Positions 24,548 to 36,904 are shown, counted from the stretch's first letter. The stretch: 64,000 nucleotides of DNA from Gerris lacustris (GCA_951217055.1 OX578283.1:66477975-66541974); one strand, 5' to 3'. Notes: generated from the letters alone by a model not told the origin. Numbers and translations: made by a program.

Positions 24548-25033
24548 ACTTTTACTTCCAAGCTTACCGAAGGTGACGGAAGCTATGTGATCGGTCGGAA
24601 GAACTAATACTTTTTAAGTTTTGTATTTCAAAAGTTCTATGACAGAAATCCGTTTCAGACAATTCAATTTTTCCGAATCAATTTTTACGAACCAACATAT
24701 CTTAAATACCGCAAAAATCTAATTTTATTGAAAATTAGATGGCATTAGCCTATTGTTGGTCCCATATAAGTTTCACCCTTTAGCGCCCATTTGTTTCTCT
24801 TCCACATGCGCACAAACGAACATTTATTTACACCTATATCTTCAAAAATTCTTATCTGATTTTAAAGAAATTTGGATTGTTTGTTGAAAGGAGCCTTCAG
24901 ATGGCCCAGATTAATTTCAACCGTCTGAGCTCCTTAAATTCTGCTAAATTGATACTTTAATTGTCATATAAAATCGTTAAAGTATACAAAATAGAACTTG
25001 ACGTAGCTATGTTCCACACTAATTGTCAGAGTA
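24548..25033 (+). mobile_element. family C dispersed repeat
   Basis: Runs from TCCAAGCTTACCGAAGGTGA through TTTACACCTATATCTTC to ACACTAATTG, collinear with the copies at 6.8 and 44.3 kb; the middle (the TCTG block) is shortened. Confidence 0.65.
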
Positions 25034-25754
25034 TCGTTTTTTGTATAAACATAATAATACTAATAATAAATTAAGTACCAAAATCTCTAAGTCCTTACTC
25101 ACATAGGATTACGTTATATGATTTTAACATTACTTAAATATTAACTTATTTTGTAATATACGTATGTGTGAATATATTACAACTTTCTCAGTTTATATAA
25201 CATATAATTAACGGAAGTTTGTTAATTAATATTTGATGTTAAGAAAGGAATTATAATTTATCAGAGTATAATATAGAGTATTTCTAGTGGTTTTATCCGA
25301 TTTAACAAGGATTTAGGTAAACTAATTAAACTACAATAAACAATAAGATACTGCTGATATATTACATACTTTGTTGAAAACTCTGCTCAAGTAGATTAAA
25401 CAAGTTTACATAATAGTTTTATTCGATATTCACGCTATAACATTTATTTAATTACACAGTTAATAATTCCTAGAGTTAAGAATTTACCTTCAAGCCTTCT
25501 TCTTTTTACTTTTCCCCACCTATGGTAGGTAAAGTATTGTTTTCACCCAAACATTTGTTTTTGAAATTTTAACTAAATTATCCGTTTTGGGTGTTTTTAA
25601 GACCTCCTGAGTGGTATTCAGCAGTATGTGTGTATATGTATCTGTGTAAAAAAAAATACAAACTTCTAATTGTGCCTCCCGGAAAATCGACAATTTCCGC
25701 CATCTTGAACCTAGTTTACTGAGAAAGCAAAAATTTACAAAGATCGTAAAAATT
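25034..25754. other. no gene seen
   Basis: AT-rich; GAGTGGTATTCAGCAGTATG near 25608. Nothing recognised. Confidence 0.35.
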
Positions 25755-26036
25755 TGAAAAGTGGTCCGATCGAGTTGAAATTTGGCACGAATGTACTTAC
25801 TTTATGGTAAAGCAATCTACCAAAAATTAATTTGGGGCTATCATCGGGCTACTTTTAACAAAGCATCAACATTTCAAATACATCATATTATGAGTGGGTA
25901 TTTTTTATGATAAATGAAAATAAATGTATGTTTGTGCGTATGGGGTAAGATACAAATTAGCGTTAAAGATTGAAATTTATATGGGACTCACAATGGGCAG
26001 GTAATGACAAACCAACCAAATTTCATAGACAGTTTT
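25755..26036 (-). mobile_element. family C-related fragment
   Basis: GGTCCGATCGAGTTGAAATT, GGGGCTATCATCGGGCTACT and ATATGGGACTCACAATGGG match, in reverse orientation and diverged form, the middle of family C. Confidence 0.5.
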
Positions 26037-26040
26037 AAAA

Positions 26041-26450
26041 AAGAAAAGTCTTATGAAGGTGTGAGTTAACATAACCAACCTGTCTAAAGTCATATGAAGG
26101 TGTGAGTTAACATAACCAACCTGTCAAAAGTAATATGAAGTAGTGAGTTAACATAACCAACCTGTCTAAAGTCATATGAAGGAGTGAGTTAACATAACCA
26201 AACTGTCTCGAGTCGTATGAAGGTGTGAGTTAACATAACTAAACTGTCTGCCGTATGAAGGTGTGAGTTAACATAACCAAACTGTCTCTAGTCATATGAA
26301 GGGGTGAGTTAACATAACTAAACTATCTCGAGTCAAATCAAGGTGTCATTTAACATAACCAAACTGTCTCTAGTCATATGAATGTGTGAGTTAACATAAC
26401 CAAACTGTCTCGAGTCATATCAAGGTGTGAGTTATCACAATCAAACTGCC
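26041..26450. repeat. 41-bp minisatellite, about 10 copies
   Basis: Units of GTGAGTTAACATAACCAA(A/C)CTGTCT(C/A)(G/A)AGTCATATGAAGG, period about 41 bp. The array is broken by the hAT-like MITE at 26451 and its last unit finishes after it (AAACTGCCTGGAGTCG at 26796). Confidence 0.9.
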
Positions 26451-26795
26451 CAGTGGCGTATCCAGCGGCTAGGTCTGGAGGGGGCACATTCTAAGTTAGT
26501 TTAGATTGGGGGGGGGGGGGGGAATTCTTAGTGGGAACAAGAAAAGGGAACTACTTATTCAACAAAGCAGCTGCCCCCTCCCCCTCAAAAAAAAAAAAAA
26601 ATCTCCGCCCCAAGTAAAAACAACTGTTTTAGCGCTTTTATGTATTTCTGAGGTGAAATTGAGTATGAGGTGAATATAAAAATATGTAATAAAAAAAAAA
26701 AAATACGGCGGTATTTTTATTTTTTTTTACTCTATTAGGTCTGGGCCGGTCTGGGGGGAACGTGCCCCCTGTGCCCCCTCTTGGATACGCCACTA
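26451..26795 (+). mobile_element. hAT-like MITE with 8-bp target duplication
   Basis: 345 bp. Terminal inverted repeats CAGTGGCGTATCCA and TGGATACGCCACTA (last base mismatched). Exact 8-bp target duplication AAACTGCC at 26443-26450 and 26796-26803. The interior has poly-G, GCCCCC and poly-A tracts but no ORF. Family knowledge: 8-bp duplications and CAGTGGCG-type ends are typical of hAT. It inserted into a unit of the 41-bp minisatellite. Confidence 0.85.
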
Positions 26796-26803
26796 AAACT
26801 GCC

Positions 26804-28094
<1,291 letters not shown>

Positions 28095-28600
28095 TTATTG
28101 ATTTTATTTTATTGACATTTTTATGTTTAGGCTATGAAACATAAGTCAAAAACGTTACGTTACTTTTAGCTTAAAAACTCAGAAATGTATAACAGGGAGT
28201 TAAAAAGCTTTAGGAGGTGTGTAATCCAGTCTCCAGCTGTTGGGCCTTCCTCCACCGCACGTCATAGGGCCGAAGAGAGTCGAAAAGATTTAAACGTGTG
28301 ACAGGGAGTTAGGAAAGTACAGGAGGTTGCCATCAACTCTCAGCCCTCTCGGCCTACCTAGTATGAAGACATATTAACAATTCATAGAAGGTGGGCGGGC
28401 GCCTTTGAATTCAGTATTTTGTAATCAAGCCGCGGCATTGCTGGTGTAGAGATAAGAATAAAAATTATCTTCCTTCTACTTTTATCAATTACTTGAATAA
28501 ATTACCGATTTTATTTCATTTTATGTCGGTAATTTGCGCAGAGCGAAAACATGAAAATGTCTCACTGTCTTGCGGACTCGTATGCAAGAAGTATTTTTTA
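28095..28600 (+). repeat. family F dispersed repeat, copy 1
   Basis: About 500 bp matching 40868-41370 throughout (AACAGGGAGTTAAAAAGCT, TCCAGTCTCCAGCTGTTGGG, GACAGGGAGTTAGGAAAGTA, AATCAAGCCGCGG, end ACTCGTATGCAAGAAG). The end alone occurs at 17345-17395 in reverse. No TIR or coding content recognised. Confidence 0.7.
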
Positions 28601-30349
28601 CAAAGAACACTATAATCAAAAAATGTCTTTTTTTAAATTCATAGACTATACAAAACTTAGTAATTTGTTGGAGAAGCGATCAATATGTTTACACTTGAGT
28701 ATATGTAGGTAGCAAATATTGTTTAGGTAATGAGAAACTGTTAATTGAATTATCCGTGGAAACAATAAAGCGGCGGGGGCTTGTTAGATCTTGATGGAAA
28801 TGTGTTTATGCTTATAATTGGCTTGAGTGCTAATGATTGTTGGTTGAATAAACATAGGAATGTCTGTTTCAGGTGATGATAATTCTTATCTTGTCACTTC
28901 TTAATGGGTATCACTCCAGTTCTAATTAAAACACTTAATTTGTCTAGTAGTTCTTTTGACAGGTTTCAAAACGAGAAGAGAGTAATGAGGTTAAAGTTGT
29001 CGGAAAGGATGTACGAGCTAGGGCTATAGATAACGGAATGCTTATCGCATAATAGGAACCGAAAGGTTTCCGAACCTATAGATCGGGGAAAGCAGTATGT
29101 TATGTGGTAGTGGCGTTTTGTTTAACCGAGGCTCTGAGTGATATATTTCCGACGGATAATAGTAAAACGGGGAGTCTAGCGGCGAGACTATATTAAAGGA
29201 CGAAGAAAACCTGTTTTTGGAAAGCGTTCTGTAGTTCCCAGCACTCGTTCGAACAGCAGGAAGATATATAGAGCTTTAAACTCCATTAATTAACGACACA
29301 CAACCATTATACTAATGACGTATGGATAAGTTTACTTTACTGCCGATGAATTTCGTATTCAAACAAGGTTGAGGATGGTTTGGAAAGGCCAACAAATTCC
29401 TACTCGAGCACTGACACACGGAGTGATTGCACGTTATCATCTACAGGAGCTTAAAGTTAACGTGGAAAACCCCGGGATGAAATGACTGTTGCGTTTCTCT
29501 TTACCGAAGTCTCTCCCGGAGTCGCAAACTCAAACAGTAATTCGATTGGGTTTTGCCGGCTAGAGGACCCCCCCCCCCCCGGGTTCCAGATGGGTGTTCA
29601 ACCCCCCCCCCCCCCCCTACAGCCTCGACTGTGTAAACTTTCGGATGATTGGATTTCATTCCGGTGTTGGATTTTAGTTTTGAACCTTTCAAACTCCTCG
29701 ATGTCGGTAGAACCCTCGAGGAATTCAAATGAAAATGGGATTTTGGAGGAAGAGAAAGAGAGACTCCTTGTCTGACTAATTCCAAGAAAAGAGTTCCTTC
29801 TAAGGATCTCAAGAATAATTTAACTCGCGATTCTCTTCCTATTCAATATTCAGAAATCCTTAGAACCTTAGAGCACAGTCAACCTTTTCCAAACTGTTCC
29901 TCTTCTTTTAATTATATCACCAATCAATATTCTTTTGTCACATACATTCTCCTTTATTTCTTTTTGTGCATAAATAATTCTCATCTGTGGGTTTTCTATA
30001 ATTATATAAGTAATTCTTTAGTACTCGTTTCTTTTAAGAAATTATCTCGTTTTCTATAAGAAGTTATCTGATACTTCTGAAAACTGAACTAAGATACTGA
30101 TTTTGGTTTAAATATAGCGACATTAGAGGTATAAAGGACAGTTATTTTTTACTACATTAATATCAGGCTATTTTTGAAGATATTGTTGTATGTATGTGTT
30201 TGCTCTATTAGTTAAAGTCTATACTAGTTTCTCCCTAATCCATACATGATCCTTATTTTTTTCTGGAACAGATTTCTTAATAAACTATTTTTTGAAATTC
30301 AATTTTAAGTTTTTGGTAGTTTTCATACTACGGAAAGTTTCAATTTTAA
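28601..30349. other. no gene recognised; GC-richer patch
   Basis: 28960-29800 is less AT-rich and apparently not shared with the repeat families here, so it may be single-copy host DNA. 29482-29775 (plus) and 29501-29812 (minus) are both open but are interrupted by poly-C tracts (29571-29581, 29601-29616) and have no domain I recognise. The rest is AT-rich. Confidence 0.35.
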
Positions 30350-30532
30350 TTTAAATCAAATTATAATTATTATTCACTACGGGAAACAGACAGTGAAAAA
30401 AACACTCCCGCGCCGGGATTTGAACCACGAACCGGATTGAAATACAGGAGACCCGTGGTTCAAATCCCGGCGCGGGAGTGTATTTTTCACTGTCTGTTTC
30501 CCGTAGTAAATAATAATTATAATTTGATTTAA
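30350..30532. repeat. near-perfect foldback carrying a tRNA-like 3' half
   Basis: 80-bp arms (30350-30429 and 30453-30532) differ at about two positions, with a ~23-nt centre. Each arm, read outward from the centre, begins GGTTCAAATCCCGGCGCGGG, a canonical tRNA T-arm (B box GGTTCAAATCC) running into an acceptor-like GC stretch, followed by ACTGTCTGTTTCCCGTAGT. It looks like a tail-to-tail copy of the 3' part of a tRNA-related repeat. No complete tRNA fold. Confidence 0.75.
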
Positions 30533-31231
30533 ACTATTTTTATAAATATAAATAAACCTGTTTCTCACAAATCTACTCTACGTCCTTTATTTTCCTGGAA
30601 TAGATTACTCAGTAAAATATTTTTATAAATATTAATAAACTTTATACAAACAGTTAGTAAACATATTTAATAAATATACCATTTTGTTACAATCATCGTG
30701 TTATACTAAAAAAAAAAGTCATAGTTAATAAACTATAAACCGGTAACATCGTTATTACCTATTAATTATGGGTTTTATCGAATGAAATCTACATTTATCA
30801 GTGAATCATAGATGTGAGAAATATGAAACATAATTCCTTAAAACTTTAATCTTATAAACTAAGTCGTATATACAAAGTTTGTCGTTATAATTTTCCCTTT
30901 TTCCCTCCTTAAGTATCATCTGCAACAGAGTACATTCCATGATACATAAATTTCTTTGAACTATGAATCATGTGACTAGGTATAACGAAGGAATCATGGT
31001 TTAGGTGAACTATGATACATAACAATTAGAATTAAGCGCCAAATATTATGGAATTTAACATGAATCATTGCCATCTTTATGCGTTTATTATAAAAAAAAA
31101 TTGTCAGTGTACCTTATTGATTATTTCTAAATTAGCCAAGAATATTATATAAAAATGCTCTAAAAAAACGTATCTAGAATGTGCCAATACGATATTGTGA
31201 AACCATGAGCAACGATTAATGTAAATATACA
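30533..31231. other. no gene seen
   Basis: AT-rich sequence; ATGATACATAA and GAATCATG-type short repeats at 30800-31070. Confidence 0.4.
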
Positions 31232-31236
31232 CCACA

Positions 31237-31436
31237 TGTTGGATTTGGGGTATTTATTTAATTGTATTATTATTTTTGTTTTATTTATTTTTTGTTGTCA
31301 AGGTAATTGTTTTGTTTATGAATGTCAAGTTTTGTAAAAGAGAAAAAAATATAGTTTATTTTGGAAAGTGGTTTTGATTCCAACGGAAAAAGAAGCTCTC
31401 GTCTTATTCTTGCGAACTTAGTGCTTAGTTCTTACA
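31237..31436 (+). repeat. 5' LTR of the BEL/Pao element
   Basis: 200 bp, begins TGTTGGATTTGG and ends GTTCTTACA (TG...CA). Reading by eye it differs from the 3' LTR at one base (GATTCCAACGG here, GATTTCAACGG there). In retrotransposons the two LTRs are identical at insertion, so this insertion is young. Confidence 0.95.
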
Positions 31437-31469
31437 TTTTTTGTGGCGACCGTGACTCCAAGAATAGAC

Positions 31470-33497
31470 ATGGACCAGCTTAAAGTATTGCGGTCAACTT
31501 TGAGAGCTTCAGTGACAAGGCAGGTAACAAATATTGAATATTTAATTCAGAATAATGGAGAGCAGAATTTAATCAAACTACAATTTTTAGTATTAAAAGA
31601 ATGCTATAATAAATTAAATGAAGTAGAAGATAGGATAGTAGAAGCCATGCTTGAGGCGAAGTGTAGTGAAGAGGAGCTTCTTCAAAATTTTGACGAATCT
31701 GATGTTTATATAGCTAAATTTGCCGGAGTGAAAATTCTTTTAGACGAAGAGATTTTTGTTAATAATTCAAAATTAAATCAATCTGATGCAATAGTATTTT
31801 CTCAAAATTCAGAAACTTCAGGACCAAAATGCCGTTTACCAAAAATAGAGTTGAAAAAGTTTAGTGGAGAGTTAATTGAGTATTTACCATTTTGGTCGCT
31901 TTTCTCAGTAGTTAATGATGGCCCGAACCTAAGACCTGAAGATAAGTTTCAGTGCCTACTTCAGGCTACTGTAATAAAGTCGAAGGCTCGTGAGTTAGTG
32001 GAAAGTTACCCGCCTACTGCGGAGAACTTCCCTAAAGTTATTGAGGCATTGAAGGCTCGCTATGGAAGGGATGACTTACTGATAGAAGAATTGTTGAAGC
32101 TAGGCCTTCAAAATGCATTGGGAAAAGTGAAAGATAAAAATATTGTCTCTTTGTATGATCGTTTGGAATCCCACTTAAGATCACTAGAATCACTAGGCAT
32201 CAGCAATGATAAGTTTGCAGCTGTGTTGTTGCCCCTTATTGAATCCAGGTTGCCTGAAGAAATTTTGCGGGTGTGTCAGAGAAGTGGAGTCAGTGCTTCA
32301 ATTAATGAAAGTACTAAAGAATTTATATCTAATAGGAGGCTCGACAGCTTGATGAGGTTTTTAAAGAACGAAGTAGAAGCGGAAGAGCAAATCGAATTAG
32401 CAAAATCAGGATTTAGTGTTAGTAACGTAGGTTCAACGGTAAAGAACTATGAGGTAAAGCATCAGAATTTAAAACAGAAACTAGAATTATCTACTGAACC
32501 TACTGCTGCAACCTTAGTTGATTCAAAATGTGAAACTGCGAAGAATATGTCCCTTGACCAGAAGAATGACATAATTAGGCAGAGGAAAAGGTGCTTTAAT
32601 TGTTTAAATTTCAACCATGCAGCCAAGATGTGTAGGGTGAAAGTAGTTTGCCAAAACTGTGGACTAAGACATTTAGCTATTATGTGCCCAAAAGTATATC
32701 AAAATGCGGCACCAAGAAAAGAAGAAAAAACTGTAATTATCACCAAAGAAAGAGGCAGCTCTTACAAATTACTCGATAGGAAATGTTTTGTTTCAAACCG
32801 TTACTGGTCGATGATCGGAAAGAAGGACAAAATCAAAGTTCGAATTCTCATAGACTGGGATCAGGTAGGTAACCACTGTGCCGAAAAACGCATCTTGTGG
32901 AAATTCTCCGTACCGTCCGCAGCGTGGTGGGGAGGATGGTGGGAGCGATTAGTTAGAGTTATGAAAGCATTGCTTAGGAAGATCCTTGGTAGAGCGAGTC
33001 TAACTTACGAGGAGATGTTATCTGTGCTGTGCGATTGTGAATCGGTTATAAACAACAGACCCTTAACTTACGTTTCCGAAGATCCTACAGACCTCTCACC
33101 TCTCACACCAAATACATTTTTACAAGAACCGAAAGAATCTGGGCTTCCTGAATGCGACATTGTGGATTCGCATATGTTGAATCGGCGTGCCAAGCGGAGG
33201 CAACTTCTACGAGAACAATTTCGACGAAGGTTTCGATCTGAGTACTTAGGGCAATTAGTATATGGTCCTAAAATAAAGGGAGAAAGGAGAAAGCTTATCG
33301 TGGGAGATTTGGTGCTTGTTGAAGATGAGTCAAAGAAGAGGATCTCATGGCCACTTGCAAGAGTAAAGGAGTTAATCCCTGGTCGAGATGACCACGTAAG
33401 AGTGGTTCGGCTGCGGACGGCTAAGGGGGAGGCACTTTGTCCCCTGAGGAAGATATACCCTTTGGAGATGGTTCCAGAGACGCATGACTTAGAGTAA
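31470..33497 (+). CDS. BEL/Pao Gag - integrase C-terminus fusion ORF
   Basis: 675 codons from the first ATG (31470); an upstream in-frame GTG at 31443 lies in the primer-binding region and is not a likely start. Residues about 1-120: helical Gag N-terminus. About 130-300: DUF1759-like Gag core (LPKIELKKFSGE, FWSLF). Two zinc knuckles, C375-C378-H383-C388 and C394-C397-H401-C406, bind RNA in Gag. After about residue 440 the sequence switches to integrase: WKFSVPSAAWWGGWWERL with the third catalytic acid at E492, VINNRPLTY, and a DUF5641-like tail (VGDLVLVEDE, WPLARV, RVVRLRTAKG). The first two catalytic aspartates, reverse transcriptase, RNase H and protease are absent. Autonomous full-length members of the family encode about 1700-1800 residues, so roughly 1000 codons are lost while the frame stays open. 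It could give particles in trans but not transposition by itself. Confidence 0.85.
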   Translation: MDQLKVLRSTLRASVTRQVTNIEYLIQNNGEQNLIKLQFLVLKECYNKLNEVEDRIVEAMLEAKCSEEELLQNFDESDVYIAKFAGVKILLDEEIFVNNSKLNQSDAIVFSQNSETSGPKCRLPKIELKKFSGELIEYLPFWSLFSVVNDGPNLRPEDKFQCLLQATVIKSKARELVESYPPTAENFPKVIEALKARYGRDDLLIEELLKLGLQNALGKVKDKNIVSLYDRLESHLRSLESLGISNDKFAAVLLPLIESRLPEEILRVCQRSGVSASINESTKEFISNRRLDSLMRFLKNEVEAEEQIELAKSGFSVSNVGSTVKNYEVKHQNLKQKLELSTEPTAATLVDSKCETAKNMSLDQKNDIIRQRKRCFNCLNFNHAAKMCRVKVVCQNCGLRHLAIMCPKVYQNAAPRKEEKTVIITKERGSSYKLLDRKCFVSNRYWSMIGKKDKIKVRILIDWDQVGNHCAEKRILWKFSVPSAAWWGGWWERLVRVMKALLRKILGRASLTYEEMLSVLCDCESVINNRPLTYVSEDPTDLSPLTPNTFLQEPKESGLPECDIVDSHMLNRRAKRRQLLREQFRRRFRSEYLGQLVYGPKIKGERRKLIVGDLVLVEDESKKRISWPLARVKELIPGRDDHVRVVRLRTAKGEALCPLRKIYPLEMVPETHDLE

Positions 33498-33503
33498 ATT
33501 AAC

Positions 33504-33537
33504 TTTTTTTTTCTTTTTTTTTTTAGTTCCCTTTATT
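33504..33537 (-). terminator. LINE polyadenylation signal and poly-A tail
   Basis: On the minus strand AATAAA (33537-33532) is followed after eight bases (GGGAACTA...) by about 21 residues of A with one G. This marks the 3' end of the LINE transcript copy. Confidence 0.8.
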
Positions 33538-34024
33538 TTTTACATTTTAGTTAGTTACATTTTTTTAAATACATTTAATACATTTAATTTATAACATTTA
33601 TTTTTTATTACAGGGATATTTCCTACTATAAGACGAAGTGTCTTGTGGCGTAGGAAAGAGTAGGCTAATAAGCATAATTACAATTTATATTTTCCAGTAG
33701 TAATTATTATTTAATTGAGAAAAAAAAAAAATAAATAAATAAATAAAATAAAATAATAGAATAAGATAAATAAATATATATACATACATATACACACATA
33801 TATACGACATACATACTCATACATACATACATACACACATTCTTCCCTTCATACATATATACGTACATATACATACATATATACACATATATACATACAC
33901 ATAATTAAATAAATATTAATTAATTTAATAAATAAATAAATAAAATAAATAAATATATTAGATTAAAATTTCTTGATTATTATTAGAATTTTCAAGTATA
34001 TTAGTAAATTGGAGCATTTATTTT
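33525..34024 (-). other. LINE 3' UTR with simple repeats
   Basis: About 500 bp after the ORF2 stop. Holds (TAAA)n and (TATG/TACA)n simple repeats at about 33720-33960. No other feature. Confidence 0.65.
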
Positions 34025-36904
34025 CTATTTTTCTTCAAGCAGGTGTTTTCTTACTTTGTTTTTAAATATGGTCGAATCTGCTATATTTCTTATATCCAGC
34101 GGTAAACTGTTAAATGCTTTTACAGCTACATACTGCCAGCTCCTTTGAGCTAGGCTGGTTTGTACTTTGGGAATTTGAAAGAGTGACTGGGCGTTGGCTC
34201 GAGTGTTATGTACGTGTCTTATTTCGTGTAAGTCATGTTGTCCGTTGTGAAGTCTGGTCATAGAAGCCATCTCAAAGATTTCTTCTATTTTAAGAACTGA
34301 GAATTTCTGAAATAATGGTCGGGTATGTTCGTGTTTTTTTTTATTGAATATGATCCTGATAATAGATTTCTGTACTGTTATTAAAGGAAGTAAATTTGTG
34401 TGTGCGGCTGCTCCCCAAGCTATGATTCCGTACCTCAGCAGTGATTCCACCATAGCACAATATAGCATTTTTAAGTTGTTCAAGCTAAGGAATCCTCTTA
34501 CTGAGTGGAAAGCATAGATGGATTGCCTGAGTCTTCTAGCGAGGGCTGCTATGTGAGACTTCCAGTTAAGTGTCGAGTCCACTGTGAGACCTAGATACTT
34601 GACTGTGTTACTTGTTTTCAGTCTGGCACACTGGCATGGTCCGGCCCCCACATCACACTCGTCCTGGTGAAGCTTTATGTCAGGTGGGTCTGTCGGTTGT
34701 CCAGTCGAGTTTAGGGAGAAGCTTACTACTTTAGTCTTGTCTAAGTTCAGTGATAATTTATTCAGGCATAACCATTTATATAGTTTGTTCATGTTTTTCT
34801 CTACTGTCGCTTTAGCTTCTGTCCATGTATCAGCCCAGCCAAGGAGAACTGTGTCGTCGGCAAAACAAATTATTTTCCCATCGATAACAAGGTTTTGCAC
34901 GTCGTTTACATAAATATTAAATAATAAGGGACCTAGAACTGTACCTTGCGGAATTGAATATTTTGAATGGCCTGATTTCCCGACGACACCGTTTACCCTG
35001 ACTTTCTGTTCTCTGTTGTCAAGATAAGAAATGAACCAGTTAAGCATAGTGTCCTTCACTCCGATATCTCTCAACTTACGGACCAGTCTCTCATGACTTA
35101 TCGAATCGAACGCCTTAGCCAGATCTAGGAATATTGCTATAGGTTTCTGTTTATTGTCAAGTTTGTCTGTGATTGTTGTTATCAGTTCGGTGATAGCGTC
35201 GTCCGTACTAATGTTTTTTTGAAATCCGTACTGATGTTTGTAAAGTATGTTGTTGGTAATTAAATATTGTGCAAGTTTCTTCTTGACTATTTTCTCAAGT
35301 ATCTTGGCTAGATTTGAAAGAAGAGAGATCGGTCTGTAGTTTGAGGGCTCAGTCGGGTCACCATGCTTATATATGGGAGATATAATGGATATTTTAAACT
35401 TGTCCGGGAAGATTCCTGTTTTTAGGCTAAGCCTGGCTATGTGAAGTATGGGTAGTGTCAGTGTGTCTATGTTGTTCTTCAGCATGCTGACTGTGATGCC
35501 GTCATGACCAGGACCAGATCCTCCTCGCAGCTCAGCTATTGCCTCCTCTATGTCTCTCCCCTTCACTACAAACTCCCCCAGGCCCTGACTTCTGTCCCTA
35601 TAACTAGCTCGTAGGTCTGTCTCAGTTAGTAGGCTACCTGTCTGTACTTTTTTCGCCATTGATTCTCCTACTTTTGCGAAGTAATCGCCCATAATATTAG
35701 CTGCTTCTATAGGGGTTTTTATAGCATCAATAATTTCTTTCCCATACTTTAAACATTTTATTGTATTACCGGTTGTTTTAGTTTTATTTATCGCTTCATT
35801 TATTGTTGACCAGATTTTTTTAATGTTATTTTCACTATTTTTTATTTTATTTGCAAAGTAGTTATTTTTGGCTTTTCTTTTTATTTGATTTAGTTTACGG
35901 GTATATTTTTTCAAGTAATCTTGTAGCTTAGAATTAAGGGGTTGTTTGCTAGCTTTATATTTTAGTTTGTCTCTTTTTCTAATAGAACTAAGTATGCCTC
36001 TGGTTATCCACGGCTTCATTATGCGATACTTACTTGCTGAAGGTAAAGTAATGTGATGAGAGGATTTTTCTACGATACTGTTTAGGATATTGAAGAATTT
36101 GTCAGCGCTGTCATTGACGTCTTTGCTTTCTGTTACCTCGTCCCATGTCTGTTGTTTTATTAATGTGTTTAATTTATTCTTGTCTGTAATTTGCCTCCTC
36201 GTCATTTCATATTGTCTAGGTTGTTGTTGTTTGTATTTAGTGTCAGTGTAAACGTTGTTTAGTTGAAGTATAGTCGTGTAGTGGTCTGTAAGACTTGATG
36301 TGAAAGTTGCTGCTACGCTATTACCTATTAGTTGTTTATTGCAGAATATGTGATCAATTAGGGATACGGTCTGTCTAACCACCCTGGTTGGAGTTGAAAT
36401 GATTGATTGAAGCATATTCATGTTCATCATATTGTGATATTGGACGGCTGTTTCACTGGGCCCAAGTCCGTCGTCTCTTTCCAGTATGTCGATGTTAATG
36501 TCACCCAACAATATACATCTTTTATTTTTTTGTTTTTCTAAAATATTATTGAGTTGGTCAATAAATAGTTTTTCATTACCACTCGGGGACCTATATATAG
36601 CTATTATCTCTATAGGTATAGAGAATTTAATAGAGAGATGTAAACAGTTTGCGTCAGTCATGTCTATTTCTTTTATGTCAACCTTGTCTATGTTATTATT
36701 TATGTACACTACAACCCCACTGGCTTTATTAAAGTTTTTACTTGTACATATGCACTTATAACCCGGTATCTCGATTGAATGCTTGGGTACGTTGCGTAAC
36801 CAGGCTTCAGACGCCACTAAAATGTTTGGTAGTGGTTTAATTTGTGATGTCATCGCTACAAATTCATCCAGGTTCGCTCTAATGCTTCTGACATTTTGCT
36901 GCAT
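34025..36904 (-). CDS. LINE ORF2: endonuclease and reverse transcriptase
   Basis: 959 codons from the first in-frame ATG at 36904; the frame is open back to a TGA just before a TTG at 36946, so ATG at 36904 is the likely start. N-terminal apurinic-type endonuclease with the expected motifs: QNVRS near residue 3, SEAW (catalytic E near 33), LLGDINID (near 133-140), SLIDHI and SLTDHYT (near 181 and 205-210). Reverse transcriptase from about 470: SNYRPISLLS, QYGFQKN, FLDLAKAFDS, PQGTVLGPLLF, FADD (about 681-684), YLGLTVD. The C-terminal tail with a FNSLPLDIRN motif and a final KVRKHLLEEK is typical of CR1/Jockey-group proteins. No RNase H. Family role: nicks target DNA and copies the LINE RNA in place (target-primed reverse transcription). 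No frameshift or stop, so it may be active. Confidence 0.93.
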   Translation of the reverse strand: MQQNVRSIRANLDEFVAMTSQIKPLPNILVASEAWLRNVPKHSIEIPGYKCICTSKNFNKASGVVVYINNNIDKVDIKEIDMTDANCLHLSIKFSIPIEIIAIYRSPSGNEKLFIDQLNNILEKQKNKRCILLGDINIDILERDDGLGPSETAVQYHNMMNMNMLQSIISTPTRVVRQTVSLIDHIFCNKQLIGNSVAATFTSSLTDHYTTILQLNNVYTDTKYKQQQPRQYEMTRRQITDKNKLNTLIKQQTWDEVTESKDVNDSADKFFNILNSIVEKSSHHITLPSASKYRIMKPWITRGILSSIRKRDKLKYKASKQPLNSKLQDYLKKYTRKLNQIKRKAKNNYFANKIKNSENNIKKIWSTINEAINKTKTTGNTIKCLKYGKEIIDAIKTPIEAANIMGDYFAKVGESMAKKVQTGSLLTETDLRASYRDRSQGLGEFVVKGRDIEEAIAELRGGSGPGHDGITVSMLKNNIDTLTLPILHIARLSLKTGIFPDKFKISIISPIYKHGDPTEPSNYRPISLLSNLAKILEKIVKKKLAQYLITNNILYKHQYGFQKNISTDDAITELITTITDKLDNKQKPIAIFLDLAKAFDSISHERLVRKLRDIGVKDTMLNWFISYLDNREQKVRVNGVVGKSGHSKYSIPQGTVLGPLLFNIYVNDVQNLVIDGKIICFADDTVLLGWADTWTEAKATVEKNMNKLYKWLCLNKLSLNLDKTKVVSFSLNSTGQPTDPPDIKLHQDECDVGAGPCQCARLKTSNTVKYLGLTVDSTLNWKSHIAALARRLRQSIYAFHSVRGFLSLNNLKMLYCAMVESLLRYGIIAWGAAAHTNLLPLITVQKSIIRIIFNKKKHEHTRPLFQKFSVLKIEEIFEMASMTRLHNGQHDLHEIRHVHNTRANAQSLFQIPKVQTSLAQRSWQYVAVKAFNSLPLDIRNIADSTIFKNKVRKHLLEEK

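Noticed and set aside
29482..29812. Host exon with proline-rich reading
   Set aside because: Open on both strands only because of poly-C tracts; no splice signal or domain.
34677..36761. Plus-strand ORFs opposite the LINE ORF2
   Set aside because: Antisense shadows of an intact reverse-transcriptase gene; no own domains.
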